A stretch of 64,000 bases of DNA. It comes from an aff. Roholtiella sp. LEGE 12411. GTDB taxonomy: Bacteria; Cyanobacteriota; Cyanobacteriia; Cyanobacteriales; Nostocaceae. A program made the translations under genes and the position numbers. Positions 53,427-62,592 of this stretch are shown piece by piece. The stretch covers positions 1 to 64,000 of the forward strand of contig NZ_JADEXR010000007.1 in NCBI RefSeq assembly GCF_015206995.1, in the 5' to 3' direction. Every line of letters starts with the position of its first letter. Within the stretch, counting starts at the first letter, position 1. A model generated the notes under the pieces. It was not told the DNA's origin, searched no databases, and saw only the letters and a list, made by a program, of their open reading frames with translations.

Positions 53427-54086
53427 GTGAGGCAAAAAATGAATAACAAAATCAATAGTTCCAACACTCCCGACTCTTTGCCATCTCAAGTAGATTTAGA
53501 GTTTCTAGAAGCGTTATTAGAACCAGAAGATGCTACTTACCCCTGGAATCCGGCTGATGAGGAGTCAGAAGCTTATTTTCACGAACTAGAACAGCAGTTC
53601 GTGACGCCAGATTGGCTGGAAGATGAACTGACGACAAGATCAGAAGGTTTTTACAGCAATCTAGACACACTTTGGTCTGGGATTTCAAATAATATATATT
53701 ACAAACGTAATACAGAGCAAGTGCTTGATATTAATCTTCAAGAAACTTTACATAATACTTTTGCTGGCTGTGTTCCGCAAGTTTGGCTCAACGCGATCGC
53801 CAAGAAAGCTACTGAGATATTTGCATCTCACCAATCAGTAGGCGAGCAGTTGATTACGTGTGTTCAGAGCGTACTACCAGCTTGGGGAGCAGATGATCTT
53901 TTGGTCTTAGCTCGTCCTTTTGCCTATTCCATGCGAAGTAGCGAACCGCAAGATGCAGCATCGGTAATTAGTAATCTTGACAATCGTGAGTGGACAACAT
54001 TGTCAGAAATAGAACAAGCAAAAATCAGCTTAGCGATCGCTTATTATGCTTTAAACCAACTAAATAGCTTTCAGTCTAAGCCATAA
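53427..54086 (+). CDS. unknown helical protein downstream of CHAT-FHA (219 aa)
   Basis: Starts at GTG (MRQKMNNKINSS) or at ATG 12 nt later. The N-terminal third is acidic (DLEFLEALLEPEDATYPWNP, EESEAYFHELEQQF). The rest is helical, with VPQVWLNAIAKKATEIFASH and a last LNQLNSFQSKP. No membrane segment and no known motif. It lies 140 bp after CHAT-FHA on the same strand, so it is a candidate substrate, inhibitor or adaptor of that protein. I cannot name a family. Confidence 0.7.
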   Translation: MRQKMNNKINSSNTPDSLPSQVDLEFLEALLEPEDATYPWNPADEESEAYFHELEQQFVTPDWLEDELTTRSEGFYSNLDTLWSGISNNIYYKRNTEQVLDINLQETLHNTFAGCVPQVWLNAIAKKATEIFASHQSVGEQLITCVQSVLPAWGADDLLVLARPFAYSMRSSEPQDAASVISNLDNREWTTLSEIEQAKISLAIAYYALNQLNSFQSKP

Positions 54087-54380
54087 CTTCAGTCTGCCAT
54101 CTATTCCTTTGTTACCACTTTATTTTGATTAAATTCGATGGGCAAGTATGTATGATGTCTGTAAGTGGAGTGGTGCTTGTATTGAAAGCATTGCAACTCT
54201 CTTATGATCAGTCTTAAGACATATTAATCCCAAGGTAATTTCACAATAAGTTAATTGCAACAATAGCACTATCTATCCCAAGACATAAATAGTCAGTCAA
54301 GAGTCAAGAGTCAAGAGTCAAAAGTCACTATTTATTGCCTCCTGCTCCCCTGCACAAGTGCTCCCTCATTTTCCCCTCTC
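54087..54380. other. spacer between convergent unknown gene and FHA-PrsW gene
   Basis: 294 bp with a tandem of the heptamer GAGTCAA near 54297-54325 (three units) and low-complexity pyrimidines. It may contain terminators for both genes, though no clear stem was seen. Confidence 0.4.
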
Positions 54381-55760
54381 TTACTTCGGCCCGAGAAAGC
54401 GAGTAGCGAAGTTTTGCGATCGCGTTGGTGACAGTGCCCGTGCTTTGAGAATTGCCGCCATCAAAAAGGCATAAGACAACACCCCAACAACTACTAACAG
54501 CAAAGCGTTGATAGATCCTGTAGCATTCCATAAAGCATGGAGTGCAGCGGCGCTCAGATAACCAACTAAGAGAATTTGCCAACTCCTACTAGGCTTGAGA
54601 ACAGCCAAACCAATAAAATAGCCCAGATACCCACTGTAAGCCATGTGTCCGGCTACAGAGCCTAAAATTCGGGGAATTAGTAGTTGTAAACCCACCAATT
54701 GACCAGTCCCTATGTCTACCTGTTGGGTAACATTTTGAGTGATATCTGGTACGTATTGTCCGAGAGTTTCTAATAAAGTAAAACCCACAGCAGAGGCTGT
54801 TCCCAGAAGAATGCCATCTAGAGGTTCCCAAACACCTATACGTTCCCGCCAAGGTGAGGATAATATTCTACCCAGGAAGAACGCCCCTAGTACAGGTAAT
54901 GCCTTGAGTAATTCCTCCATCAATCCAGCGCCAAAAAACATTCGCACCAGCAACTCTGTAAAGGTTGTGGAGTCTTGAGGCGAAGACAAGTTACCAGGTA
55001 AGATGCCGCGAAACACAAAGATAAAGAAACTCAACACAGGACTGAGCAAAATTAGCGTTGTGCTCAATGCTGTTGCCATTAGCACCCACCAAGGCTTCTG
55101 TTTACCGCAAAGTTGGTAAACAAAATAGTAGGCAGCAGAAGCTATGTAAGTTGCTACGATCACTTGATTAGCTTGAGGCTGACCTACCGTAGCAAACATC
55201 AATACCACGAATATTACAGTCAGTATTCCTGGTATGAGGTAAGCTTTGCGAGTTAAATCTTTGCCAGTGGAAATAATTGGAAACAGTTGAGTAAAGCTAA
55301 CTGAATCTGGCTGCTTTAATTGTGTGTGGTTGTGGTAATTCGTCGCCGAAGGCAATGGTGTAACTTGGTTCGCCGACATCACCGTTCCTTGGGAAATAGA
55401 ATCATACTCAAAAACGAATTGTGGCCCATCAGTACCCAGAGAAATGCGATCGCCAGAGTGCAATTCCTGACACCCGTACAAGCGTTGTCCATTTAAATAA
55501 GTGCCATTAGCACTATTCAAATCACAAACCAACCAGCTGAATTTGCTATCTGGTGATGAAGAGAGGGGACGAACCACTGCATGACGACGAGATACCATCC
55601 GGTGCATCATGGCATCCAAGACAACTTGGCAGCTAGGGTCACGTCCAATTACCATCTCTTTACTGGGAGGGAGCGAGTAGCGAGATTCTGATCCAGAAGC
55701 TGCTCCATTACCAGACACTAGCCGCAGAAATGCATTTTGTCTTGCGTTTTTGCCTGTCAT
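54381..55760 (-). CDS. FHA domain fused to PrsW-type intramembrane protease
   Basis: A 459-residue protein. The N-terminal FHA domain at about 26-118 has VIGRDPSCQVVL, MVSRRHAVVRPL and LNSANGTYLNGQRL, with the phosphopeptide-binding Arg, Ser and His in place. A linker of about 40 residues leads to a membrane domain with about eight segments. The PrsW motif MEELLKALPVLGAF (Glu282-Glu283) is followed by His372 (GSVAGHMAYSG) and His408 (AAALHALWNA), the metal-ligand pattern of PrsW/CAAX-like proteases. It is convergent with the CHAT-FHA cluster. Prediction: cuts membrane proteins, with the FHA domain recruiting phosphorylated partners. Confidence 0.88.
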   Translation of the reverse strand: MTGKNARQNAFLRLVSGNGAASGSESRYSLPPSKEMVIGRDPSCQVVLDAMMHRMVSRRHAVVRPLSSSPDSKFSWLVCDLNSANGTYLNGQRLYGCQELHSGDRISLGTDGPQFVFEYDSISQGTVMSANQVTPLPSATNYHNHTQLKQPDSVSFTQLFPIISTGKDLTRKAYLIPGILTVIFVVLMFATVGQPQANQVIVATYIASAAYYFVYQLCGKQKPWWVLMATALSTTLILLSPVLSFFIFVFRGILPGNLSSPQDSTTFTELLVRMFFGAGLMEELLKALPVLGAFFLGRILSSPWRERIGVWEPLDGILLGTASAVGFTLLETLGQYVPDITQNVTQQVDIGTGQLVGLQLLIPRILGSVAGHMAYSGYLGYFIGLAVLKPSRSWQILLVGYLSAAALHALWNATGSINALLLVVVGVLSYAFLMAAILKARALSPTRSQNFATRFLGPK

Positions 55761-56343
55761 CGAGTTGAGTACGTTTCTAAAATTATTCTTAAAATACTTT
55801 GGCAGGAGGACTTAACCTTAGCCACATCAACACAACATTGCTAAATACACTATAGCTTCACTCACTGCTAATAAATTTAAAATCATTGAAGTTCTGATTG
55901 ATGGAAGCCATCACTTACACTTGTGTCAAGATTTAAAATTTTTTCACCAATGTTAATAGTCATTCTAGCTGTTGTTAACGTTTCCTGAGTCTATGTCAGG
56001 TTTATTAATCATAGTCTATAGGTTATGTAATCCTGACACCCTACTGCAAATTAAACGCATGGCAATCTATCAACAAATAGTAGTTTTCACCACATTTATT
56101 CATATTCAAAAAAGATAAAATTATCAGCGGTCTATTGTCAGTTATTTTTAGATACTAACGATTGACCACTGAGTACTGAAAATTCTCAAATTTTATATAA
56201 TTTGGCAAGCTACCTGTGAGTTTACTTTTGCTAACACTTAATTGACTGTAGCTATAGGAATCATATTTGATTTTGGAAAAAACTCCGTACACCTCTAACT
56301 CACTTTTTTCCTATCCTCCATGCCCTATCCCCCTATTAACTAA
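55761..56343. other. intergenic region with truncated repeat
   Basis: 583 bp, AT-rich. The last 90 bp (from 56252, TATAGGAATCATATTTGATT) are a left-end half copy of the MITE-like family seen at 31608 and 56961. The rest shows nothing. Confidence 0.45.
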
Positions 56344-56802
56344 TTAAAGCAAATAAAACTCTGCCATTGCTCTGGGAAAGTTTTTGTTTTCATGCCCTGA
56401 GCGGCTAAGTTTAATTAGGGCAAAACGCTGTAAAGGAGTTAAATTTGCCCACTGATGTGGTGTGAGAGTAATATCCATTTCTTGAGCTTTTTCCTGAATA
56501 CTGACTGGTATATGGATAGAGTCCATCCATTCAGGATGAGGCTCTATAGGCAATTTTGCAGCTAGTGTGCCTGTGCGTTCTAAAACTAACTGTTGGAGAT
56601 ACTCTTGGTAAAATTGAATTTCCTCTTTTTTAGTGCAAGGTAATTCAACTAAAGCTTCACGCTCAGCGTGAGTCATTTGGTTCCAATCAGATAATTTTAG
56701 CTTGATACCACAGCTATCTAATTTGTAGCGTACCTGCATAGGGATACAACGCAGGGAATCAACAAAATCTCTTTCAAAATTAAAGAAAATTGCCATAATC
56801 AA
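56344..56802 (-). CDS. nitrate reductase-associated protein
   Basis: A 152-residue protein of the nitrate reductase-associated family (Nitr_red_assoc), often coded near narB in cyanobacteria. Visible blocks are IFFNFERDFVDSLRCIPMQV, the repeated LTPHQWANLTPLQRFALIKL and LSDWNQMTHAEREALVELP, a two-fold repeat-like pattern. Its role is not well defined; a function in maturation or regulation of nitrate reductase has been suggested for the family. narB lies 1.3 kb away on the same strand, upstream of this gene. Confidence 0.8.
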   Translation of the reverse strand: MIMAIFFNFERDFVDSLRCIPMQVRYKLDSCGIKLKLSDWNQMTHAEREALVELPCTKKEEIQFYQEYLQQLVLERTGTLAAKLPIEPHPEWMDSIHIPVSIQEKAQEMDITLTPHQWANLTPLQRFALIKLSRSGHENKNFPRAMAEFYLL

Positions 56803-57118
56803 TAGTTATAAATTGAATTTCAGATAAAACTTTTGTTTAGAGTCAGAGATTTATCGCTCTGTGTAAAGCTTAAAATGGTTAGAGCCGCTGACTACAAGCT
56901 TGTACTTAATTATAAGCTTTTCTACTTAATAGAATCTAGCAATAGAGCTAATATATAGGACTAATATTTGATTTTTGAAAGAAATTCACTACACCTTTAT
57001 TACTTCTTACCCATGCCCCATTCTCTGTCTCTACGAGTCAGTTCACGAATCAAATCGATTACTATACATGAATTACTTTAATAGTAGAGTATATACAAAA
57101 TCTTTCAATTACTATATT
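56803..57118. other. intergenic region with MITE-like element
   Basis: 316 bp with an inverted-repeat element at 56961-57060, listed separately. No gene was seen. Confidence 0.45.
56961..57060. mobile_element. MITE-like element with ATTTGATT/AATCAAAT ends, copy 2
   Basis: Ends CTAATATTTGATT (56961-56973) and AATCAAATCGATT (57048-57060). The inner TTTTGAAAGAA and TCAGTTCACG blocks match copy 1 at 31608-31731. The size is about 100 bp with no coding capacity. Confidence 0.5.
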
Positions 57119-57586
57119 TTAACGTGAATGACTAGAATTACTGGAGCGAATTATCAAGTAACTAATTGATAATGCGAGAATAGCGATTCCTAAACCGATA
57201 ATGTCAACACCTGTGACTTTTTCTAAGTCAAGAATAATAATTTTTCTGGCAACAGCAATCAAAGAAGTTACAATAACTAACTCTACGTGAAAAACGTGTT
57301 TTCGCAAATAAGCTGTAATATTTTCTAATATTTCTAAAGCAATTAAAACATTTAAAAATAAACCAAAAGTTTTAAAGATAGTTGTGTTAAATTTGGCGTA
57401 TGGAGCCGTAAATAACTCTTTGACAATAAAAATTGCGAGATCCGTGATCGCTACCAAAATTACTACCACCATGAAAATAGATAGCACTTTAGAAACTATC
57501 ACCTCTAAGTTTTCAATCATGTGCATGAAGTTTTCATCTTTGGTAGCTGCCCTAATTCTCTGTAGTAATTTCTTCATCTTTTGCAC
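57119..57586 (-). CDS. PsiE-like phosphate-starvation-inducible membrane protein
   Basis: A 155-residue membrane protein of the PsiE family. Four hydrophobic segments are seen: VIVSKVLSIFMVVVILVAIT, IFKTFGLFLNVLIALEIL, VELVIVTSLIAVARKIII, and IIGLGIAILALSISYLII. The polar stretch ENITAYLRKHVFHVELV between the second and third is characteristic. In E. coli PsiE is induced by phosphate limitation. Its role here is unknown. It starts with ATG after an AT-rich spacer. Confidence 0.82.
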   Translation of the reverse strand: MQKMKKLLQRIRAATKDENFMHMIENLEVIVSKVLSIFMVVVILVAITDLAIFIVKELFTAPYAKFNTTIFKTFGLFLNVLIALEILENITAYLRKHVFHVELVIVTSLIAVARKIIILDLEKVTGVDIIGLGIAILALSISYLIIRSSNSSHSR

Positions 57587-58071
57587 CCGATTTTAAAGTA
57601 AAAAATAAAAATCCCATAGATAAATCTAAAGGATTAAAAAAATGCTTTGGAAGTTTTATATTGGCTTTTTTTATTTTTCATCACTTCAGCTGGTACTAGG
57701 AAAACCTCTTTGTAATCAGGATTTTACCTTTTGCAAAATAGTAATAGCTTACAGGTAATGGTTAATAGTCAAGAGGGGAATGGCACTAAGAAAAGATACA
57801 GCCCTTGCTCTGACTGGTTAAGAGCCTGGGGGCTGGGAACCCATTCTGGGAGGCTCCGCCTCCACTAGCTTGACAAGAGGCAGAGCCTCTTTAAACACAT
57901 TCCCAGCCCCCAGGCTGGGAACGAGACGACACAAGCCTTTGGGCTTTTCTTAGTGCCATTCAGTCAAGAGGGTATAATCAAAAAACATAATAATTACTAT
58001 TGACTATTCCCTATGGATATTTGACTAAATTACCTATTACCAATTTACTATTGAAAGGCATACCTAGCAGC
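57587..58071. other. intergenic region containing a MITE-like element
   Basis: 485 bp between psiE-like and narB genes. The element at 57778-57962 takes up most of it. The rest is AT-rich with no gene. Confidence 0.5.
57778..57962. mobile_element. MITE-like element, 18-bp perfect TIR GAATGGCACTAAGAAAAG
   Basis: Ends GAATGGCACTAAGAAAAG (57778-57795) and CTTTTCTTAGTGCCATTC (57945-57962) are a perfect 18-bp inverted repeat. The interior has a nested hairpin of CTGGGGGCTGGGAA with its complement near 57900-57915 and GAGGCTCCGCCTC-like palindromes. No transposase gene. It is the clearest non-autonomous element in the window. Confidence 0.75.
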
Positions 58072-60303
58072 TTACCATTGTGAAGACTGGAGTTGATAAT
58101 TTTTGATTGTAACTTCCACAGCAATTGGTATTAGCTGCACTGCACAGGCTTTTAATTCTGGTTGGAGTGAATCGGGGCAAGATTCTGGATGGGTGAGGGC
58201 GTTGGCTTCGGCGTCGTTTGCCCACAATGCACCCCAATGCATGGGGACAAAAACTGTACCAGGTGCGATCGCCTTTGTGACTTTCGCCAGAAACTTAGCT
58301 TTTCCTCGGCGCGATCGCACCTCTACCAACTGATGATCTGCAATACCTAAAACACTAGCATCACGAGGATGAATTTCTATAAATGGTTCCGGGTGCATTT
58401 TGCAAATTTTTTCAATTCGGCCAGTACGTGTTTGGGTGTGCCAGTGTCCGTAAAGTCGCCCATTAGTCAGCACAAAAGGATAACTTGGATCAGGAGGTTC
58501 TGCCAGTCCGCGTGAGTAACATGCCGCAAATTGGGCGCGTCCATCAGGGGTATGAAAGCGCAAATCGGTGTACAGACGCTTGGAAGATGGGGATAAAGAA
58601 CAATTACTTTCTCCCCCACTTTCGCCCTCTTCCTCTCTGGTTCTCTCTTGCACGGGGTAAGGCCATTGAGTCGCTCCTTTTATCCGTAATTGCTCATGAC
58701 TGATACCCGTCATATCGCAAGGCCTCCCACGCGTTAGTTGAACAAACTCAGCATAAACTTCAGCTGAGTTAGCAAAGCCAAACTCTCCAGCAAAACCGAG
58801 TCGGCGCCCAACTTCGGCGAAGATTTCCCAATCTGCTTTAGCTTCTCTTGGCGGTTGGCGGAATGCTGAACATAGAGTTACCACGCGTTCAGAATTGGTC
58901 ATCACTCCAGTTTTCTCACCCCATTGTGCAGCTGGTAGTAGGACGTGAGCGTAAGCAGCGGTTTCTGTAGGGTAATAGGCGTCTTGGTAGATGGTAAAAG
59001 GCGATCGCAACAACGCCTTTTTCGTCCGCTCCAAATCTGGCATACTCACAGCTGGGTTAGTAGCAGCAATCCACAGTAATCCCACATCGCCAGTTTCCAA
59101 CCCAGTAATCATATCCCAAGCAGTTAAACCTGGATTGGGGGAAATTTGCCCGCGCTTGAATCCCCAAAAATCTTCAACTTCTGCACGGTGTTGGGGATTT
59201 TTTACCACCCGATAACCTGGTAATAAATGCGCCAAACCCCCAGCCTCCCTTCCCCCCATTGCATTCGGCTGACCCGTGAGTGAAAAAGGGCCTGCTCCTG
59301 GTTTGCCAATTTGTCCGGTCATCAGGTGCAGGTTAATGATCGTCCTTACCTTAGCCGTACCTTCTGACGATTGATTCACACCCATTGACCACAGAGACAG
59401 TACCCGCCCAGATTCACCCCAATAGCGAGCTGCTGTTTCTAAATCTTCGATGCTGATCCCACATTCACGCGCCACTACTTCTGGAGGATAATGACGAATC
59501 ACCTCAGCATAAGCGGGAAAGTTACTGGTACAATCGTCCATAAACATCGTATCGATGTAGTTCCAGCGCATCAACAAATGCGCGATCCCGTTCAACAAGT
59601 CGATATCTGTGCCAGGACGAATTGCTAAATGCAGGTCAGCCGCTTCTGCGGTTGGTGTGCGACGGGGATCGACCACAATCATTTTGACTTTGCGGTTCTT
59701 TTTGTGATACTTCTCCAGTCGATTGAAAACGATTGGGTGACATTCAGCCGTATTAGTACCAATTAAAAACGCACAGTCTGTTAATTCTAAATCTTCGTAA
59801 CAACAGGGCGGGCCATCTGAGCCAAAGCTTTGAATGTATCCAGCCACAGCACTAGACATACATAAGCGAGAGTTGGCATCAAAATTATTGGTTCCTAGAC
59901 ACCCTTTCATGAGTTTTTGGGCTATGTAGTAGTCCTCGGTTTGAAACTGACCCGAACCATACATACATAAGGCTTCTGACCCTTGAGAAAAGCGCACGGT
60001 TTGAATGCGCTTGGTGATCATATCAAAAGCTTCATCCCAGCTAACGCGCCGGAACTCCTGATCCAAGGAGTCTCGCACCATTGGGTAATGTAGTCTATTT
60101 TTATCTAAAGATTCAGCGATCGTTGCGCCTTTGACACAAACCATACCCTGGCTGGACGGGTGTGCTTTGTCGCCTCGCACTCGCCAAATCGGATTTCCTT
60201 GACTATCTCGATGAGTCGCTTTGCCATGTTGTGCTGGGGGCGAAACTTCTAACCCACAACCAACACCACAGTAAGGACAAAGGGTTTTGGTAAATTCACT
60301 CAT
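58072..60303 (-). CDS. narB: ferredoxin-nitrate reductase
   Basis: Assimilatory nitrate reductase reducing nitrate to nitrite with electrons from ferredoxin. It binds [4Fe-4S] and a molybdenum bis-MGD cofactor. The 743-residue product starts [20 protein letters not shown], with the cluster Cys at 9, 12 and 16 and a fourth near 56 (GMVCVKG). Molybdopterin-binding blocks are [27 protein letters not shown] and [20 protein letters not shown]. It is a little longer than usual owing to an insert at about 545-572 ([14 protein letters not shown]), derived from a low-complexity repeat. The frame is intact. It is in the nitrate gene cluster with an NrtP-type permease and nrtCD upstream. Confidence 0.95.
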   Translation of the reverse strand: MSEFTKTLCPYCGVGCGLEVSPPAQHGKATHRDSQGNPIWRVRGDKAHPSSQGMVCVKGATIAESLDKNRLHYPMVRDSLDQEFRRVSWDEAFDMITKRIQTVRFSQGSEALCMYGSGQFQTEDYYIAQKLMKGCLGTNNFDANSRLCMSSAVAGYIQSFGSDGPPCCYEDLELTDCAFLIGTNTAECHPIVFNRLEKYHKKNRKVKMIVVDPRRTPTAEAADLHLAIRPGTDIDLLNGIAHLLMRWNYIDTMFMDDCTSNFPAYAEVIRHYPPEVVARECGISIEDLETAARYWGESGRVLSLWSMGVNQSSEGTAKVRTIINLHLMTGQIGKPGAGPFSLTGQPNAMGGREAGGLAHLLPGYRVVKNPQHRAEVEDFWGFKRGQISPNPGLTAWDMITGLETGDVGLLWIAATNPAVSMPDLERTKKALLRSPFTIYQDAYYPTETAAYAHVLLPAAQWGEKTGVMTNSERVVTLCSAFRQPPREAKADWEIFAEVGRRLGFAGEFGFANSAEVYAEFVQLTRGRPCDMTGISHEQLRIKGATQWPYPVQERTREEEGESGGESNCSLSPSSKRLYTDLRFHTPDGRAQFAACYSRGLAEPPDPSYPFVLTNGRLYGHWHTQTRTGRIEKICKMHPEPFIEIHPRDASVLGIADHQLVEVRSRRGKAKFLAKVTKAIAPGTVFVPMHWGALWANDAEANALTHPESCPDSLQPELKACAVQLIPIAVEVTIKNYQLQSSQW

Positions 60304-60439
60304 GACAGTTGTACCCTGTTCGCAGATTTTTTAAATTTACATAATAAGGATTTACAAAAATTTTTCCGTTCTAAAAAGGTAAATATAAATGAATATGACT
60401 TAGGCATTGGCAAAAAAATACCAAAGATGAATCAAGCTG

Positions 60440-60584
60440 AGAGGATGTTTTAAAAGTCCCGGAAGGTATAATTTTGCAGTTCTGATTTGGGTTAACTGCG
60501 ACGAAAAATTAAGCTTTTCGCCATGTACTGAGATGCTTTGCTGTGTTAACTATGAGAGCAAAAGATCCTTTTAAAACATCCTCT
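60440..60584. mobile_element. MITE-like element, 17-bp perfect TIR AGAGGATGTTTTAAAAG
   Basis: Ends AGAGGATGTTTTAAAAG (60440-60456) and CTTTTAAAACATCCTCT (60568-60584), perfect 17-bp inverted repeats, total 145 bp. It shares the AGAGGATGTTT end type with 48108-48263. Confidence 0.7.
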
Positions 60585-60602
60585 GAAAAACCAGATATTT
60601 CC

Positions 60603-60724
60603 AGGACTTACGCAAGTGTCACAAAAATCTCAATTTTTTGTTTGTAGTGAGGACTTTAGTCCTCAAAATAAGGACTAAAGTCCTTACTACGAACTTAAAA
60701 TAATATGCCAGTTGCGTAAGTCCT
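60603..60724. mobile_element. MITE-like element, TIR AGGACTTACGCAA, copy 2
   Basis: Ends AGGACTTACGCAA (60603-60615) and TTGCGTAAGTCCT (60712-60724), identical to those at 31268-31476. Inside is a 20-bp hairpin, arms 60644-60663 and 60671-60690 (GTAGTGAGGACTTTAGTCCT with a single G-U pair). Total 122 bp. Confidence 0.7.
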
Positions 60725-60847
60725 GATTTCGTAAGGGCACAGCATGGTCTATTTACGAGCACAGGATAATTAATAAAATCCGGAAAAAACCTATTTTAGG
60801 TAATTCACATCACGATGCATTTGTACAGTGCGTAAGTCCTAATGAAT

Positions 60848-60867
60848 AAAGCCTGTAGGCAGGCTTT
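60848..60867 (-). terminator. hairpin after nrtP-like gene
   Basis: 8-bp stem AAAGCCTG / CAGGCTTT with loop TAGG. On the minus strand it is followed by ATTCATT and lies about 120 nt after the permease stop, so it can end that transcript before narB. It is similar to the hairpin at 25793-25810. Confidence 0.45.
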
Positions 60868-60985
60868 GAGATACTGTAGTCCGCTCCCAGGTTCCGATTA
60901 TCTGAAGCTAAATCTTGTGTTTATATCTACGCGGACTACATTTATATAACTGAAACTTCAACGAAGGAAGACTTTTACAATTAGC

Positions 60986-62488
60986 TTATTCTTCTACTAG
61001 TAAAGTAGAATTTTTAGTTGCCGTTTCTGGTAATTCACCTTCATTATCTGCCGCAAATGAGCCTTGGGGTTCTTTGAGGAAAAAAGCACACATAAAAGCA
61101 CAAATGAGAGCGGCTATACCCATTGTGGTAAACAGTGTTGGTGGGTCGGTTAAACTATAAATTGTCAGATAAACCACAGCACCGAAATTACCATAAGCCC
61201 CAACATTTCCGGCAATTTGTCCAGTAGCTTCTCTTTTAATTAAAGGTACGATACCGTAGGTTGCACCACAACCAGCTTGAGCAAAGTAAGCGGCAAACAT
61301 AGTAACTGCGATCGCTAGTGGAATCGGCCAACTGCTGCTAATAAAATGTGCCATCAAATAGCCGACACCAATACCAACGCTGATAATTGTTATTGTCCAT
61401 TTGCGAGAGCCGAACTTATCAGAAATTAAGCCACCACTGGGACGAGAAATTAAGTTAAGGAAGGGATAGGTAGCGGCAATCATCCCAGCTACTACATGCT
61501 CTAAAGCAAAAGTTTTTTCAAAAAATGCAGGCAGCATTGAAACGGCTGCCAGCTCGCTACCAAAGTTAGTTACATAAGTAAATTCTAGTAAAGCCACTTG
61601 ACCAAACTGAAAGCGTTCAGATGCTGCGTAAGTTTTCTTCCCAGTTAAAAGTTCCTGGTTTACCTTCCAAGCTTTGTAAGTTTGATAAGCAAATAATGCT
61701 GCTAATAGCATCCAAGTCAGATACATTTGGCTCAAAGTCAGGAAGTGAATATTCTTTTGTTCCAAACGCCAAGCTAATAAACCTAGAGCAAAAATCAAAC
61801 CAAAGTTCGAGATAATCATTGCCCAGAAACTTTTGACACTAGTCACTTCTAGAGAACCATTTTTCTTAGGTTTTCTATAAACTTTACCAGCGGGTGTATC
61901 TTGGACACTGTTGTAATAAATCACGCCATAAATAGCAGCAATGATCCCTGTAAGAGCGATCGCCAAACGCCAGTTAGAAGCGCCGCCAGCTAAAAAGCTA
62001 GTAGAAACTGCAAGTATCGGTAAGGCAAACTCTGCCCCAAAAGCCCCAAAGTTGCCCCAACCGCCATAAATACCTTGAGCAATTCCCATCTCCTTTGGGG
62101 GAAACCATTCCGACACCATGCGGATACCAACCACAAATCCAGATCCAACAATTCCCATCAATAAGCGGCTGATGACTAGTTGGTTAAAGTCTTGCGACAG
62201 CGCCGTAGCCAAACAAGGAACAGCCGCAAAAATTAGCAGCATTGAATAGGTGATTCTGGGGCCAAAACGATCGAGAAGCATCCCAATGATGATCCGCGCC
62301 GGAATAGTCAGAGCTAGGTTACATATACCCAAAGTTTTAATTTGTTCAGGTGCTAGCTGTAGCTCTCTACCAATCGTCGTCGCAAAAGGAGCAAAGTTAA
62401 ACCAACAGACAAAGGTGAGAAAGAAGGCAAACCAAGTCTTATGTAATATGCTGTAGCGTCCGGTAAATGAAAATAATCCTTTAAGCAT
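60986..62488 (-). CDS. nrtP: nitrate/nitrite permease of the NrtP/NarK family (MFS)
   Basis: A 500-residue major facilitator of about 12 membrane segments, importing nitrate (and nitrite). It carries the nitrate-signature motifs GGWGNFGAFGAEFALP in the first half and GNVGAYGNFGAVVYLTIYS in the second half, plus the MFS loop LDRFGPRITYSMLL. It starts MLKGLFSFTGRYSILHKTWF. It belongs to the NRT2-like group. It lies between nrtD and narB on the same strand, so it is part of the nitrate operon region, together with an ABC nitrate transporter. Confidence 0.92.
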   Translation of the reverse strand: MLKGLFSFTGRYSILHKTWFAFFLTFVCWFNFAPFATTIGRELQLAPEQIKTLGICNLALTIPARIIIGMLLDRFGPRITYSMLLIFAAVPCLATALSQDFNQLVISRLLMGIVGSGFVVGIRMVSEWFPPKEMGIAQGIYGGWGNFGAFGAEFALPILAVSTSFLAGGASNWRLAIALTGIIAAIYGVIYYNSVQDTPAGKVYRKPKKNGSLEVTSVKSFWAMIISNFGLIFALGLLAWRLEQKNIHFLTLSQMYLTWMLLAALFAYQTYKAWKVNQELLTGKKTYAASERFQFGQVALLEFTYVTNFGSELAAVSMLPAFFEKTFALEHVVAGMIAATYPFLNLISRPSGGLISDKFGSRKWTITIISVGIGVGYLMAHFISSSWPIPLAIAVTMFAAYFAQAGCGATYGIVPLIKREATGQIAGNVGAYGNFGAVVYLTIYSLTDPPTLFTTMGIAALICAFMCAFFLKEPQGSFAADNEGELPETATKNSTLLVEE

Positions 62489-62559
62489 TAAGCTTTCCTA
62501 ATTGAAAAGAACACGTAGATGAGATATGAGGGGAATGAGAAACACAGAAGAATAATTAA

Positions 62560-62589
62560 TAACCAATGCCCAATGCCCAATGCCCAATT
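62560..62589. repeat. CCCAATG heptamer tandem
   Basis: Three to four CCCAATG units (AATGCCCAATGCCCAATGCC) lie between nrtP and nrtD. A similar tandem is at 63540-63572. Confidence 0.7.
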
Positions 62590-62592
62590 TTG

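Larger units (their letters stand above)
60304..60985. other. repeat-rich spacer between nrtP-like gene and narB
   Basis: 682 bp holding two MITE-like elements (60440-60584 and 60603-60724) and a terminator-like hairpin at 60848-60867. A further TGCGTAAGTCCT end lies near 60830. The narB promoter should be at its left end. I found no NtcA-type site (GTA-N8-TAC). Confidence 0.55.

Noticed and set aside
60917-60930. NtcA-like site GTG-N8-TAC
   Set aside because: Deviates from GTA-N8-TAC and lies about 600 bp from the narB start with MITE-like elements between; no -10 at the expected distance was checked as convincing.
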